This document shows positions 45,882-55,495 of a DNA stretch of 64,000 nucleotides, one piece after another; within the stretch, counting starts at the first letter, position 1, and each line of letters begins with the position of its first letter. Position numbers and translations under genes: made by a program. The notes under the pieces are model-generated. The model made no database searches, was not told where the DNA came from, and saw nothing but the letters and a program-made list of their open reading frames with translations. The DNA lies in contig NC_046683.1 of NCBI RefSeq assembly GCF_009870125.1, positions 57,675,869 to 57,739,868 of the forward strand, read 5' to 3'. The stretch comes from Drosophila pseudoobscura (Eukaryota > Arthropoda > Insecta > Diptera > Drosophilidae).

Positions 45882-46571
45882 ATGAAGATGCCAACTTCTT
45901 ATCAAATCGCATTGACCTTTGGTATGGAACTACTTGTTTGCGTTTTTTGTCTTCTAACATCCTCTTCTAACGCAGCTTTGGTACTTTGCCACGTCCAACT
46001 TCAAGGCGTGGCTCCTGGCCGGGTCATCCATCACAGTCAAGTGCATCGACGAGCGAACACCACTCGCCTAACGCCAGCACACACGCACCATGTGGCGTCG
46101 AATCAGACACGGTTTGGCCAAGCCAGAAGATTGAATAATACATCGAGTGTATCGTCTCCAAGAAACGTTACCGTGCCTGTTGCTCACAACCAAACGTGGC
46201 CAATACAAAATGACCAGCCTGGTTTTAGACAGCCCTCCCAGTCTCCTGTTCACAACCAAACATGGCTGTACACCAATCAGACCTACTTCAGCTCGGCACC
46301 TGGAACTATACCTTTATATCCTCCAGAGGGGCTTCCAAGCCAAGTGCCGACGTCATCTCTATGGGATGGATCAGCATCCGGTATCTTTCTAGCGGACAAT
46401 AATACACTTGTTGGCAACTCATCGTCAACACAGGGTCCGAGTCCAGCGCTTGTGGCGAGCAACCACAATGGCTCTTTGGCCTCGGCATTATCCAGCAATT
46501 CGACGAGACTGCCACTTGCGCCAGGCAGCAAGCCGTATTCCTCTAGTCCATATGCAAATCTGGTTTACTAA
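45882..46571 (+). CDS. Secreted Asn-glycosylation-rich protein, unknown
   Basis: Single-exon ORF of 229 aa starting with a hydrophobic signal sequence (IALTFGMELLVCVFCLLTSS, cleavage near SNAAL). The mature part has about a dozen N-x-S/T sequons, several in repeated settings (ASNQTRF, HNQTW twice, TNQTYF, DNNTLV, HNGSLA, SNSTRL), and is rich in Ser, Pro, Asn and Gln with almost no Cys. That composition is mucin-like and fits a glue, eggshell or seminal-fluid protein. A canonical AATAAA lies 40 bp past the stop (46611-46616). I recognise no domain. It sits next to the Kazal gene, on the same strand, after the inverted-repeat element. Confidence 0.65.
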   Translation: MKMPTSYQIALTFGMELLVCVFCLLTSSSNAALVLCHVQLQGVAPGRVIHHSQVHRRANTTRLTPAHTHHVASNQTRFGQARRLNNTSSVSSPRNVTVPVAHNQTWPIQNDQPGFRQPSQSPVHNQTWLYTNQTYFSSAPGTIPLYPPEGLPSQVPTSSLWDGSASGIFLADNNTLVGNSSSTQGPSPALVASNHNGSLASALSSNSTRLPLAPGSKPYSSSPYANLVY

Positions 46572-46944
46572 ACGAAGAGGATGATAGACGATGATAGGCT
46601 CCCCCAAATGAATAAAGCTTGGACTTAAATTTTTTCAAAAAACATTTTATTTCGCTGCCATTGCGTTGCGGCGATCAGTTAATTGGACCATCGGTAAAAA
46701 TATGTTGGTTGCTTTCCGGTATTCCAGAAGTGTTAAATAAAAATGTATGTGTGTAGAAATGATGAATTTTCCATAAATGGGCTTGGCTTAGACAGGGGTG
46801 CGGATATTTTTGGGACGGTGATCACGGCATCATCAAGTATATCAGCTTTGAACCATCGAATAAATTATATTGTGATTGCCTAAGTTAACGCTGCGCCAAG
46901 ATTTTTGGAATACCACCGATGATTTTCTAAGCCGAAGTGGAGCG

Positions 46945-47300
46945 GATCCCTCGCCGCCGTCCAGCGCTCCCACGCCGCAGTCAAGATCTCCCCCGCCGCA
47001 GTCAAGTGCTCCCTCGCCGCCGTCAGAAGCCACATCCCTCGCCGCCGTCAGCAACCACATCCCACGCCGCCGTCAATTCAATCCTCCCTCCAGTTCCCAC
47101 GCCGCAGTCATGATCATAGCGCTTGGCGCATAGAGCCCTTGCCAAAATCCCACGCAGCAAAATGGTTATCCCACGCCGCAGTCTTGACGTTCGGATCCAT
47201 CCATCGCCGCCGTCATGTGTAAGTCGGGATCCCTCGCCGCCGTCGATTTGGAATCTCACCACGCCGTCGTTGTGCATATTGAATCCCACGCTGCAGTCAA
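46945..47300. repeat. Interspersed 14-bp motif array (TCCCWCGCCGCMGTC)
   Basis: About a dozen copies of a 14-15 bp motif in two variants, TCCCTCGCCGCCGTC and TCCCACGCCGCAGTC, separated by spacers of 0-40 bp. Copies fall in all three frames, so a protein repeat does not explain them. The array marks the start of the motif-rich non-coding region. An 85-codon Pro/Ser-rich frame at 46876-47133 is probably a by-product. Confidence 0.7.
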
Positions 47301-48461
47301 ATCCGAATTAAATGAAACTTGCAATCCACGAACAAAATCTAATTCTCCTCACGAAGGGTCCTCACAGAGCAAAGTTAAGCGTCAACATCACATTAGTTAA
47401 GCGACCAGTAGCGAAGCGATAAGTGAATGCCACATGCCACCGCCAACGGTGGTAATGGTAATGGCAATGGCGATGGCGATGGCGTTGGCGATCACCGCGT
47501 CCAACTGCAGCAGTGTTGCGAAGAAGGGGCAAATGTTGGAGAACGGTCTGAAGTTGTCATCAGTATCATGTCATTAAAGCAGAGTCAACAAGCTATCCCA
47601 AGCCAGTGGTACGAGGAACGAATTGGTACGGAATTGTTATTGGTGCAGGTCGATGGAAGTGTTCAGGATAATGATATGTGGCCTGCATCTCAGATCTTGG
47701 ACCAGTCAATATGCTGCTCCAGAAAGCGATCGCAGAAGCCACTGGCGATGTCGAATTGAACAGAAGGCTCGGCTCCCAGAGATATCTCTTAGCCGGTTCT
47801 CGTAGCGAAAATGATCAATAGCGTGCACTCCCAGTCGTTTAGTGCGCCTCTTGAGTCCACACAGGATGCGATTAGATGATTCAAAGAGGCCAATGAAGGA
47901 ATGCCTCGAAGGTAGTACAAGGTCGAAGGTATCAAAAGATTGAAAATGTATGTCCTCTGTATGCTGCTGCTCCCACTCCTCACTCCTCACTGCCATGGAT
48001 CTTGCCATTGATCTATAAAAGTCGTGGTCCTCCCATTCAAATGTTCCCTGCGGCAACAACTGGTACGTCTAGGTGCGACATGGACCGCTCCAAAAGCCTT
48101 TGGAAGGATATCCGGTTGCACTCTTCAGGGGAAGTCTGCTACAGCCATGGCTTTTAAATTTACATGTCACAGTATAACATAACATCTTACATAAGAAATT
48201 TAAAACAAATTTAAAGGCAACAAAACATTAACATTATCTACGCAAGGTATTTAAAGAGAACATAATTTGATAGCTCTAACAACTGCATTACAAATGCAGT
48301 CTGGATCCTGGACGTGGGCCTAGAAGAGTCTCGCTCTTTATGAGTCTTTAGGAGCTGCGCTAACATCGCCTACATACGCCTACGAGTAGCTGTAATGAGA
48401 GTTTGGAAGGAAACTAAAACAAAAGAAGAGTGTGTTTAAGTTGCCTGTACCGCGGGCGCGT

Positions 48462-50428
48462 GTCTCTTGGATTCCCTTTGAGACCAACGTGACGAGTGTG
48501 CAGGAAGGCGCGCGGTAATACAAGTGGAGTGGGCCAGAGCACAGCCGTGGATCTGGACCTAGCAGGGCATTATTTCTGACTCCTATGTGGATGTGGGAAT
48601 GTGGGGTGTATAGTCGTTCGTTCCTGGAAAGCGTACATGCACCAACAACAAAACTGCTATTATACCTTTAGGGCCTTGGGACCCTGCCTGCCGCTGTCGC
48701 TGTACATCGCATTGGATTCCCTTTACGATCGCTGTGCTGAAGAAGTAAAGAATTTGACCAGGAGCTCAACGGGGAGCTCGACTGTAGTACCATCTCGCAT
48801 TTGATTCCCTTTTGCGGTATGTTGGATCGTAGGGCCAGGAGTTAAGGGCTCAACTGGCGGAGCGTAGCGTAGTCATTGGCTAGCTAGCTCGGTCTTCGAA
48901 CACTAATCGCATTTGATTCCCTTTTGCGATGAATATGGGTACCTCTAATTCTGGACTACCTACGGGAGGGAAAGTACAAATGAAGCGACAACCCGTTGAA
49001 AAGCGGTTTCATCTCTCCTGAGATCTGCAAATCTGCGTCAAGCTCTGACAGGCTGAACTGTGGCTGCTGCATTTCTTCCGTTTCGGATGCTTGAACACTA
49101 ATCGCAATTGGTTCCCGTTTGCGATAAACGACTGGCTACGCGTCGTTAGCTGCTGATCTGTCCGGATGTTATTCAAATACAACGCTGAAAGTGACAATTA
49201 ATTAGCGACGACGACGCTAGGATGCCCGTAGCGTACTTGCAGGCAGCAGCCCTGTAACAACGACAACACATCAGCTCACTTCTTCAGCGAATGCTGGTGA
49301 TGGTGCGGTGTAGCGGCTCTCGGTCCAAACGCATTTGTTTCCCTTTAGCGTGGACCGAACGCACATCTCTGTGCGGTGCCAATTGCATTACGTGCTTAGG
49401 CTAGCACATCGCTCGCAGGACTGTCTCCAGCTCGCTCTCGACGCCCGTGCCCGTGCTCGTGCTCGTGCTCGTGCCATGGCCCGTGCCCGTGCTTTGGACA
49501 GCGGCAGGCGGTAGTCGGCAATCTTGAACTTGGTCTAGCCTCGTCTGAGCGTTGATTGATTCGGTCGGCGACAGGTTGTGGGCTAGGAAGCGCCTTGGTG
49601 CACCCTTGGTAGAGACACAAGCGGCCCATTTTGGGCAGACAACTTGGCTGTAATGTAGAAACGTTAAGTTTACATCTAATTTTAAAGTAGGCGCACGAGA
49701 CAGGACAGCCTTGCTGCTTGCTTGCTTGCTTGTTTGCGTTTTGCTGCTATACTCGATGTTCTCTCGATGTATTCTGCTCGTTTTGTGCATTTAGCATTAG
49801 CATTAGGTGAAATGTAAGCAGTTGTCGTTGTGGCGATAGTATGCTTGCTGGCTTGCTTGCTTGAGACAAGCCTTAATGGATGGACTTGATGCATCGTTTT
49901 TGATTCCCTTTAACGATTAGCAGCAGCACAGTCGCAGACACAAGACTTGCTAGGAGTGCCGTGTAGACCAAGAAACTGGAAACTGACCGGTCCCGGTCCC
50001 TCGCTAGCTTGTCCACTCCAAAGCAGTTGCCTTTCGTTTCGTTTCGTGTCGTTTCTACCTAGTCGATGCGCACAGGAACAATCAACTGTGAAACACCGCT
50101 GCAAGAAGTGCAAAGGAAATTTAAGACCGCTAAAAGTTCTCACTCTGTAGAGGGGTAGAGGGTCCTATGTGCCAAGGCAGCCGACCAGTCAAACAAGCCA
50201 AAACGTAGTTGCTTCTATAAAACACTCCATCCTTGCCTCACCTTCTCAATAGCTGAAAAACAGGTGCAAACGGTTCTATTTGAATTGAGAGACCTGACCT
50301 TGCTGTTCGAGTCGATAGGGAGCTTAGCTTCGAGTCAATGCAAATTCGACGTGTTGTATGGATGTTGGATTGCGGTCGATTAAGTGTTGGTGTTATTGCT
50401 TTCAAGTTGGCATTTGATTCCCATTGCC
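48462..50428. ncRNA. Family of eight hairpins with a constant loop
   Basis: Eight sites share the loop TTTGATTCCCTTT or a close variant, each closed by a different self-complementary stem. (1) 48462-48484, GTCTC/GAGAC; (2) 48706-48729, ATCG/CGAT; (3) 48796-48816, CGCA/TGCG; (4) 48906-48930, ATCGCA/TGCGAT; (5) 49101-49125, ATCGCAA/TTGCGAT; (6) 49320-49358, CGGTCC plus ACGC against GCGT plus GGACCG, with a two-base bulge; (7) 49893-49917, ATCGTT/AACGAT; (8) 50409-50428, GGCA/TGCC. Loops are 12-16 nt, exactly TTTGATTCCCTTT at sites 3, 4 and 7. Stems that change while staying complementary, around a fixed loop, indicate selection on RNA structure. Confidence 0.6.
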
Positions 50429-51792
50429 TCAAGAAATTTTGCTACATGTACACGGTAGGTAATCAGAACAGGCGAAAGTGCACGTGTAAGTTTAACTGTG
50501 TGATCGGATCGGATCATCCCACGACCATTGCGATTTTTTGATTGGTATCAGCACTGTAATGAATACATTAATATGAGGCGCTTTTCAGTGGGAAAGAAGA
50601 GAGGGGAACTTTAGTAAAAACGCTTATTCTCCTGGGCTCCCAACGCTGTGTGACGGGTGTAACGTGACTGTAACTGTGACTGTGACTGACAATCCAGTAT
50701 ACAGCCAGTATACATATGGCTCTGTCTGAAGCTGTCGATTGCTCCTTCTTGATTTCGATGGCAATTCCCAGGCTATGCTTTTTCGATTGTACAATACGAA
50801 CGAGTAGTTGTAGACGTGGGCAGGCACGGTCTACTGCAACCACAACTCTACAAAAATAAAGAATGATTTTGTTCCACATTTCAAATGATTTACATTGGGC
50901 GGACGCTGGGCGGACCACCCCTCGCAGACTTGAACGAAATTTCCTTGCATCTAGTCCTTTTTCGGACAGTCCACACCACAATATGCGCAGGCACTGTTCA
51001 ACTGCGGCATATTTCTACAAAATATGAAAGAAATGATTTCGATTGCAATGTCTTAGCTTTTGTAACTGTCTGGTCTCTGATGTCTGGAGTCTTGTGTCTG
51101 GATCTTCCACCAAATCGGATAGGATAAGCGATTGCGAAACGACTCCTGTCCGTCCATACGACGAATTCTTCAGTTTCAGAATGATTCGGTATAGGATTAT
51201 GTATCTATGCAAATCTACAAGAAGAACGAAATATCCGAGAACATGGGTGCCCATACCAATCGTAGAAGCGGAAGTAGAATCATGTCCGTGTCGTAAGGAG
51301 AGGGGGTCCGTTTTCCCAGCTACCTTTAGTTGTTGGTTGAGCTGTAGGATCTGGCTCATAAAAGCTACATGCATATGTGCTAAAAGAGAATTTGAAACAA
51401 AAGAAGCATTTTGTTCGAATTTCGTTCAAAGACCAGTTACGCTTTGTTATTTATCCCATCGACTGCTGCTGCCGGAGGTCGTAGACTTGTGACATTCAAG
51501 AAACCAATTCAAATTATAGCATCCTCGTCCCCACACGCTCCATGCACAGCACATGCACGCAGGTACCGCTCAACTGCGCCACATTGCTGCAAAAGTAAAC
51601 GAAAAGTGATGCTTGTTCCCAGACTACAAACTGAGTTACGTGTGTGCGTGTGTGTGTGTGTTGTGTATGACAAAGATACTATTTCTTAGCTGGTTGGCAG
51701 CCGCTCTCCTCTCAAAGATGTCCAACATTTGGAGCGCGAATGGAGAAGAAACTTTGCTGGCACCAGACACTCACAGGAACAGTTCGACTGTG
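50071..51792. ncRNA. Second hairpin family, CAG/CTG stem with conserved loop
   Basis: Five clear copies: 50071-50090 (CACAG, loop GAACAATCAA, CTGTG), 50820-50837 (GCAG, GCACGGTCTA, CTGC), 50987-51005 (GCAG, GCACTGTTCAA, CTGC), 51559-51577 (GCAG, GTACCGCTCAA, CTGC), 51772-51792 (CACAG, GAACAGTTCGA, CTGTG). The pair next to CAG/CTG switches between A-T and G-C with complementarity kept. Copy 3 has a perfect outer helix AATATGC/GCATATT. Each copy is followed 10-20 nt later by CTACAAA or CTGCAAA. Similar but looser hairpins occur at 48757-48784 and 48834-48858. Copy 3 has an H-box-like ACACCA before the hairpin and ACA three bases from a plausible 3' end, so H/ACA snoRNA ancestry is possible. Confidence 0.45.
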
Positions 51793-53429
51793 ACGCATCG
51801 CTACAAATATTAAAATCGGCCTTACAATAGCCCAATGGTTAGGAAAGTACAGAGTATCGGGTACGACAGGCTAGGGTCCAAATCTTATCTGCAAAGTCAT
51901 TGGGTCAAAGAGCAGAGATCCAACGATATTCACACTCTACTCCTAAGAGATTACGCAAACTCCCCAAGTGAAACAGGACGGGCTGAGCGTGCAGAGTACC
52001 ACAGCATACACTAAGAATGTCAATATGGGCGACCGCTTGGCTAATACTGATGGCTGCAATTCAAGTGTTAATCACAAGAAAAATCCCATACGGCTTACAT
52101 GCGAGAATTCAACTGAAGTCCCTGTCCCTCGAGATCCGAAGACGGCGATGTATTTTAGATGGCTGAAATTTAGAGATTGCGGCGTAGTTCCGATGCGTCG
52201 GGTTTGTAGGGTTCGAAGACAGTGAGAGTTTAGTTTCTGGATGATTGTTACTCCTTGGTGCTTTTTCGCTGTAAATCTGTTCAAAAAGCAATATTTTTCG
52301 TTCGCAGCTGATATACCAAATACCGTGTATCTGTGTGGATGGGTGGGTGGTGTGGTCAGCAACTGCGAAGCGTTCTATGTAGAAATGTCGTGGTAGCTGG
52401 TGAATTCAGCACCGACATGGGCACGAGAGCTTCAATCACACGTAAGCTGATGAGCTGGAGCTGCTGCCGCTCGCAATTCCGCCTTGTCCCCATTGTTCTT
52501 TGTCAGCTGCCTGTGGCATTGGCATGTCATGCAGGGGAGACTCGGTGGTGTTTGCTGCTGCTGCTCGCTGCTCGCTGCTCCGGCGATCTGTGTAGAATCG
52601 GCCATCGGCTGGTTTACGGAACTCGCTGCCAAGCGTTGAGGTTGGGGAAGACACGGACAGACGTGAAGACTCACTCAGTAACTCAATAACAAACCATCGT
52701 CGATCGACGTAACTTCTTTATAAGCCATTTTAAGGCATTTCGTTTGGGTTTCGGTTTCAGCTTCAGGCTGTTGACGTTGTGGTTGCTTGTTCAAGTATTC
52801 CATTCCTCCTCATCGTTGCCATTAACGTATCGAGGAGCAGGAAACTGGAAAACAAAATCGATTATAGACAGAGGTTTATGACAAACGGGAGAGAGGAAAG
52901 GGGTTTGCTTATCGACAAATTTGAGTGAATAATAAAGGCAAGATTGATTTTAAAATTGATTGATTTGTAATACAATAGTTTTATTTTATAATTTATCAAA
53001 TATCAGTTCTGTTTGCTTACTATATGTACATATATAAATTAAAGTTGTTGTTTCACGTGACCGCAGTATCATCGCGTTGTGTCTAACTTTGTTGTTTTCT
53101 CGCCACAGATTCAATATGAATCAGCTTTAACGTTGACTTTTCACTCTTAGAGATGACGTTGCTGGCCATTATTCAAAGCCACAATCGGACAAAAGAAATG
53201 GTGTACAGAAAATTCACAGGTATACGCACACAATAAAGGAAACGTTTGTGTGCGTGCGTGTGTATGTAGCGCGATTGCGTGTGTGAGTTTCTTTGTCTTT
53301 TTCATGTTGTTCGGAAAAATGTCGCCTATGAAGATGTTCGCGATATACTGCGATGTTCACGCCCCTCTCATTTTCGTTCGAAAGTATGAAGCTACATAAC
53401 TTAAATAGGTGGTAATAGTATACTGATTT

Positions 53430-53757
53430 ACAAACCGAGTGTGAATCCTGAACCAAAGCCTCTTTCTGGTGGCGTTCAGCATGGATTTCATGAAGCAGCG
53501 CCAATGACTCACACCATTTCAATGAATTGAAGGCCGTTTGCTCATCGTCTTCTCACACTCTTCCAATCCTTCATTATTTCATTACAATCTATAACAGCCT
53601 TGCACATGATTGCGACTGCAAATGAGAAATTGGGTTGTCGTAATAAAACTAATTTAACAAATGAACAAATATATCTAAAGCGACAGAGGAAAAAATATTT
53701 CGACAGATGAATCTCGAACATGGTGCTGTTCTCCTCTTCCATTTCATGTATACACAC
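53430..53757 (-). other. Possible small or decayed coding segment
   Basis: Two minus-strand frames that follow one another look protein-like: about 66 codons ending KAVIDCNEIMKDWKSVRRR (to 53542), then in another frame DDEQTAFNSLKWCESLALL through HEIHAERHQKEALVQDSHS (to about 53440), which ends at a GT donor-like site. No intron of workable size joins them. They may be parts of a decayed gene or unrelated exons. Confidence 0.2.
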
Positions 53758-53786
53758 AAAACATGGCCGACTATATTTGTCTCTTT

Positions 53787-54272
53787 CTAACTGCTCACGG
53801 CAATGGCAGCGCAGTTGTGTTGGTTGTTGTTTTTCCTGTAGCTGCTGCTACGGGTTCCGTTGTTGCTGGCGTTGTGGCTGGTGCTACTAAGGCTGCGCAT
53901 AAAATTGTCGAGGCCACTTAGCTCACCCCTCCACAAATTATTTTCGATTTCGCGTCGTTCGCACTCTTCTGCTTCTGCCCCTATTTTGGCATTGGCTTCA
54001 GCTTCAGCGTCACTACCACAATGCGTTTTACCATGTGGCACAAACTTGGTTTGGATATCTAGCCAGCGACTAAATCTTTCCTGCTGCTTTCTACGCAGTT
54101 CGTGCTCGGCGTGGAGTAGAGCCGTAGACAAAATGGCGTTCACGCGCAGGTCGCTGCCAGCACCTCTTAATTTGCGACGCATTTGGACGCGTTTTAAACG
54201 AAAATTACGCACCCAATCTGTTAATGTTTTGGGATTTTCTGCGGCGTCGCATTCGTCGTAGTATGCAACCAT
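53787..54272 (-). CDS. 161-aa protein of unknown function
   Basis: An uninterrupted ATG-started frame: MVAYYDECDAAENPKTLTDW, then a basic helical stretch (VRNFRLKRVQMRRKLRGAG, HAEHELRRKQQERFSRWLD), an acidic Ala/Glu segment, and a Ser/Asn-rich tail ending NCAAIAVSS. No signal peptide or membrane segment. The well-mixed N-terminal 120 residues and predicted helices argue for a real gene; a possible donor (GCC then GTGAGC, near 53796) could let it continue into a further exon. I recognise no family. It lies head to head with the 118-codon ORF at 54785. Confidence 0.5.
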   Translation of the reverse strand: MVAYYDECDAAENPKTLTDWVRNFRLKRVQMRRKLRGAGSDLRVNAILSTALLHAEHELRRKQQERFSRWLDIQTKFVPHGKTHCGSDAEAEANAKIGAEAEECERREIENNLWRGELSGLDNFMRSLSSTSHNASNNGTRSSSYRKNNNQHNCAAIAVSS

Positions 54273-54784
54273 TTTTATACTTTTTCAATTTGTATATTCA
54301 GGTGATTCAAGAAAAAAATTTGGTATACACACACACACACCTTTACTGCTGCCTAATTTTCGAACACTATGACGTATCGCTGCAACGCACACCAGATAAC
54401 TGTAACGAGCGAGCTGCGCAGCAACCTTTTTATAGTTTTGCTCGCAGCAGCGAAACGTATTGCTACGCGACGTCGGCGTTGGTAGTACCTGGGATGGGAT
54501 CCTTTTTCCAGCAGGGCCTTTGGCTTGGAGGGTTAAAAGCGACTTTAAAGAAACCTATTTGCCGGTAGGAAGCACGGATATAAACCTGATTTTCCGTGGA
54601 TCAGGGAAACGTCGGGAAATTAGTTTTAAAAATTGCACCCCAAAATTTAGCGAAGCAAGGCAGACATTTCTAAAATATCGGGGCTCTGGGTTGCATTTTG
54701 TAGGTATCGAAAAGCATACCTGGGCAGGGCTGCATCTACTTTTTAGCGATAGTAAGGTTTTGAGAACTATCGTTTTCAAAAGCC

Positions 54785-55141
54785 ATGGCGCGGCTTGAAT
54801 TGATGGACTCAACTCGTGTTAAACATCTTTTTCGAAAATATGCTAGAGCTAGCTGCGATCGGTGTAAAGTTGCATACATATATATTTGTATATTTGTATA
54901 TCAGCAAAGATTCATTCGTACTCACGTAAAGATATATGCACGAGAACATGAGTACATGAGAGGCTGGATGGCAATTGGAGTCTCGAAACGAACGTTCACT
55001 ACACTTTCGCACCTCGCTGGCGCCGGTCACGGAAAAAGAAATCTATACGAAAAACAAAGGCACGCCCGTGAATGTGAAAAATTAGCACACATTGCCAGTG
55101 GTGCGAGGGAACAGTTGGATATTTTGAAAAGTTTCAAATAA
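54785..55141 (+). CDS. Possible 118-aa basic protein, unknown
   Basis: An uninterrupted ATG frame (context AGCCATGGCG) encoding MARLELMDSTRVKHLFRKYA..., a low-complexity Tyr/Ile patch over a TATA-rich stretch, then GVSKRTFTTLSHLAGAGHGK through a helical, charged end (YEKQRHARECEKLAHIASGA...). The last 55 residues look genuine; the middle may be an unrecognised intron, although I found no splice pair that keeps frame. A nested ATG at about 54967 would give a 58-aa product. No known domain. Confidence 0.35.
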   Translation: MARLELMDSTRVKHLFRKYARASCDRCKVAYIYICIFVYQQRFIRTHVKIYAREHEYMRGWMAIGVSKRTFTTLSHLAGAGHGKRNLYEKQRHARECEKLAHIASGAREQLDILKSFK

Positions 55142-55495
55142 ACAAAATTGCTTCACGCCCTCGCTTGATCGCATCACAGAAGAGGCACCCACCGACGCCC
55201 GTGTACAACAATATTCCTGCTGGCCTACAAGATCTTGCCAATAAGGGTCAGAAAAGATGGCAAGGGTATAATTAGTTGCGTGCTCTGATTAATTGCCGAT
55301 TTATTCATTCGCAAGAATAAATAGATGACCCCACGAGGCGTACAGGGAGCGGCAGCAAGAACACCAAATTGCCGACAGCTGGAGCCAGCCTCTCGTTTGG
55401 TCGGTCGGTCAGTCGAAAGCGAACGTTTATTATTGTATTGGCCTGGCCGCAAGAGTATAAACAAATAACAACTGACAGAAGTGGGCCCGAGAAAA

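Larger units (their letters stand above)
46572..53429. other. Motif-rich region without protein genes, candidate lncRNA locus
   Basis: Nearly 7 kb in which no ORF looks like a gene. It contains the TCCCWCGCCGCMGTC array (46945-47300), an AT-rich block (48140-48300), the constant-loop hairpin family (48462-50428), a CCGTGC/TCGTGC run (49443-49490), CTTG tetramers (49708-49735, 49845-49865) and the CAG/CTG hairpin family (50071-51792). Recurrent, structured short motifs at irregular spacing suggest one or more structured non-coding transcripts, or a cluster of small structured RNAs. Transcription strand is inferred as plus from motif similarity only. Confidence 0.4.

Noticed and set aside
46876-47133. 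Pro/Ser-rich 85-codon ORF over the GC-rich motif array
   Set aside because: The DNA motif recurs in all frames beyond the ORF, so the peptide repeat is a by-product.
47427-47759. 110-codon plus-strand ORF with a Gly-Asn-Asp repeat
   Set aside because: Its first part is a GGTAAT/GGCGAT simple repeat and the rest has no motif or poly(A) context. Probably chance.
47706-48059. 117-codon minus-strand ORF
   Set aside because: It opens with TTG rather than ATG and has no recognisable motif. It lies in the motif-rich region and is kept only as non-coding.
48140-48300. Mitochondrial DNA insertion (AT-rich block)
   Set aside because: AT-rich but with no recognisable mitochondrial gene or tRNA sequence.
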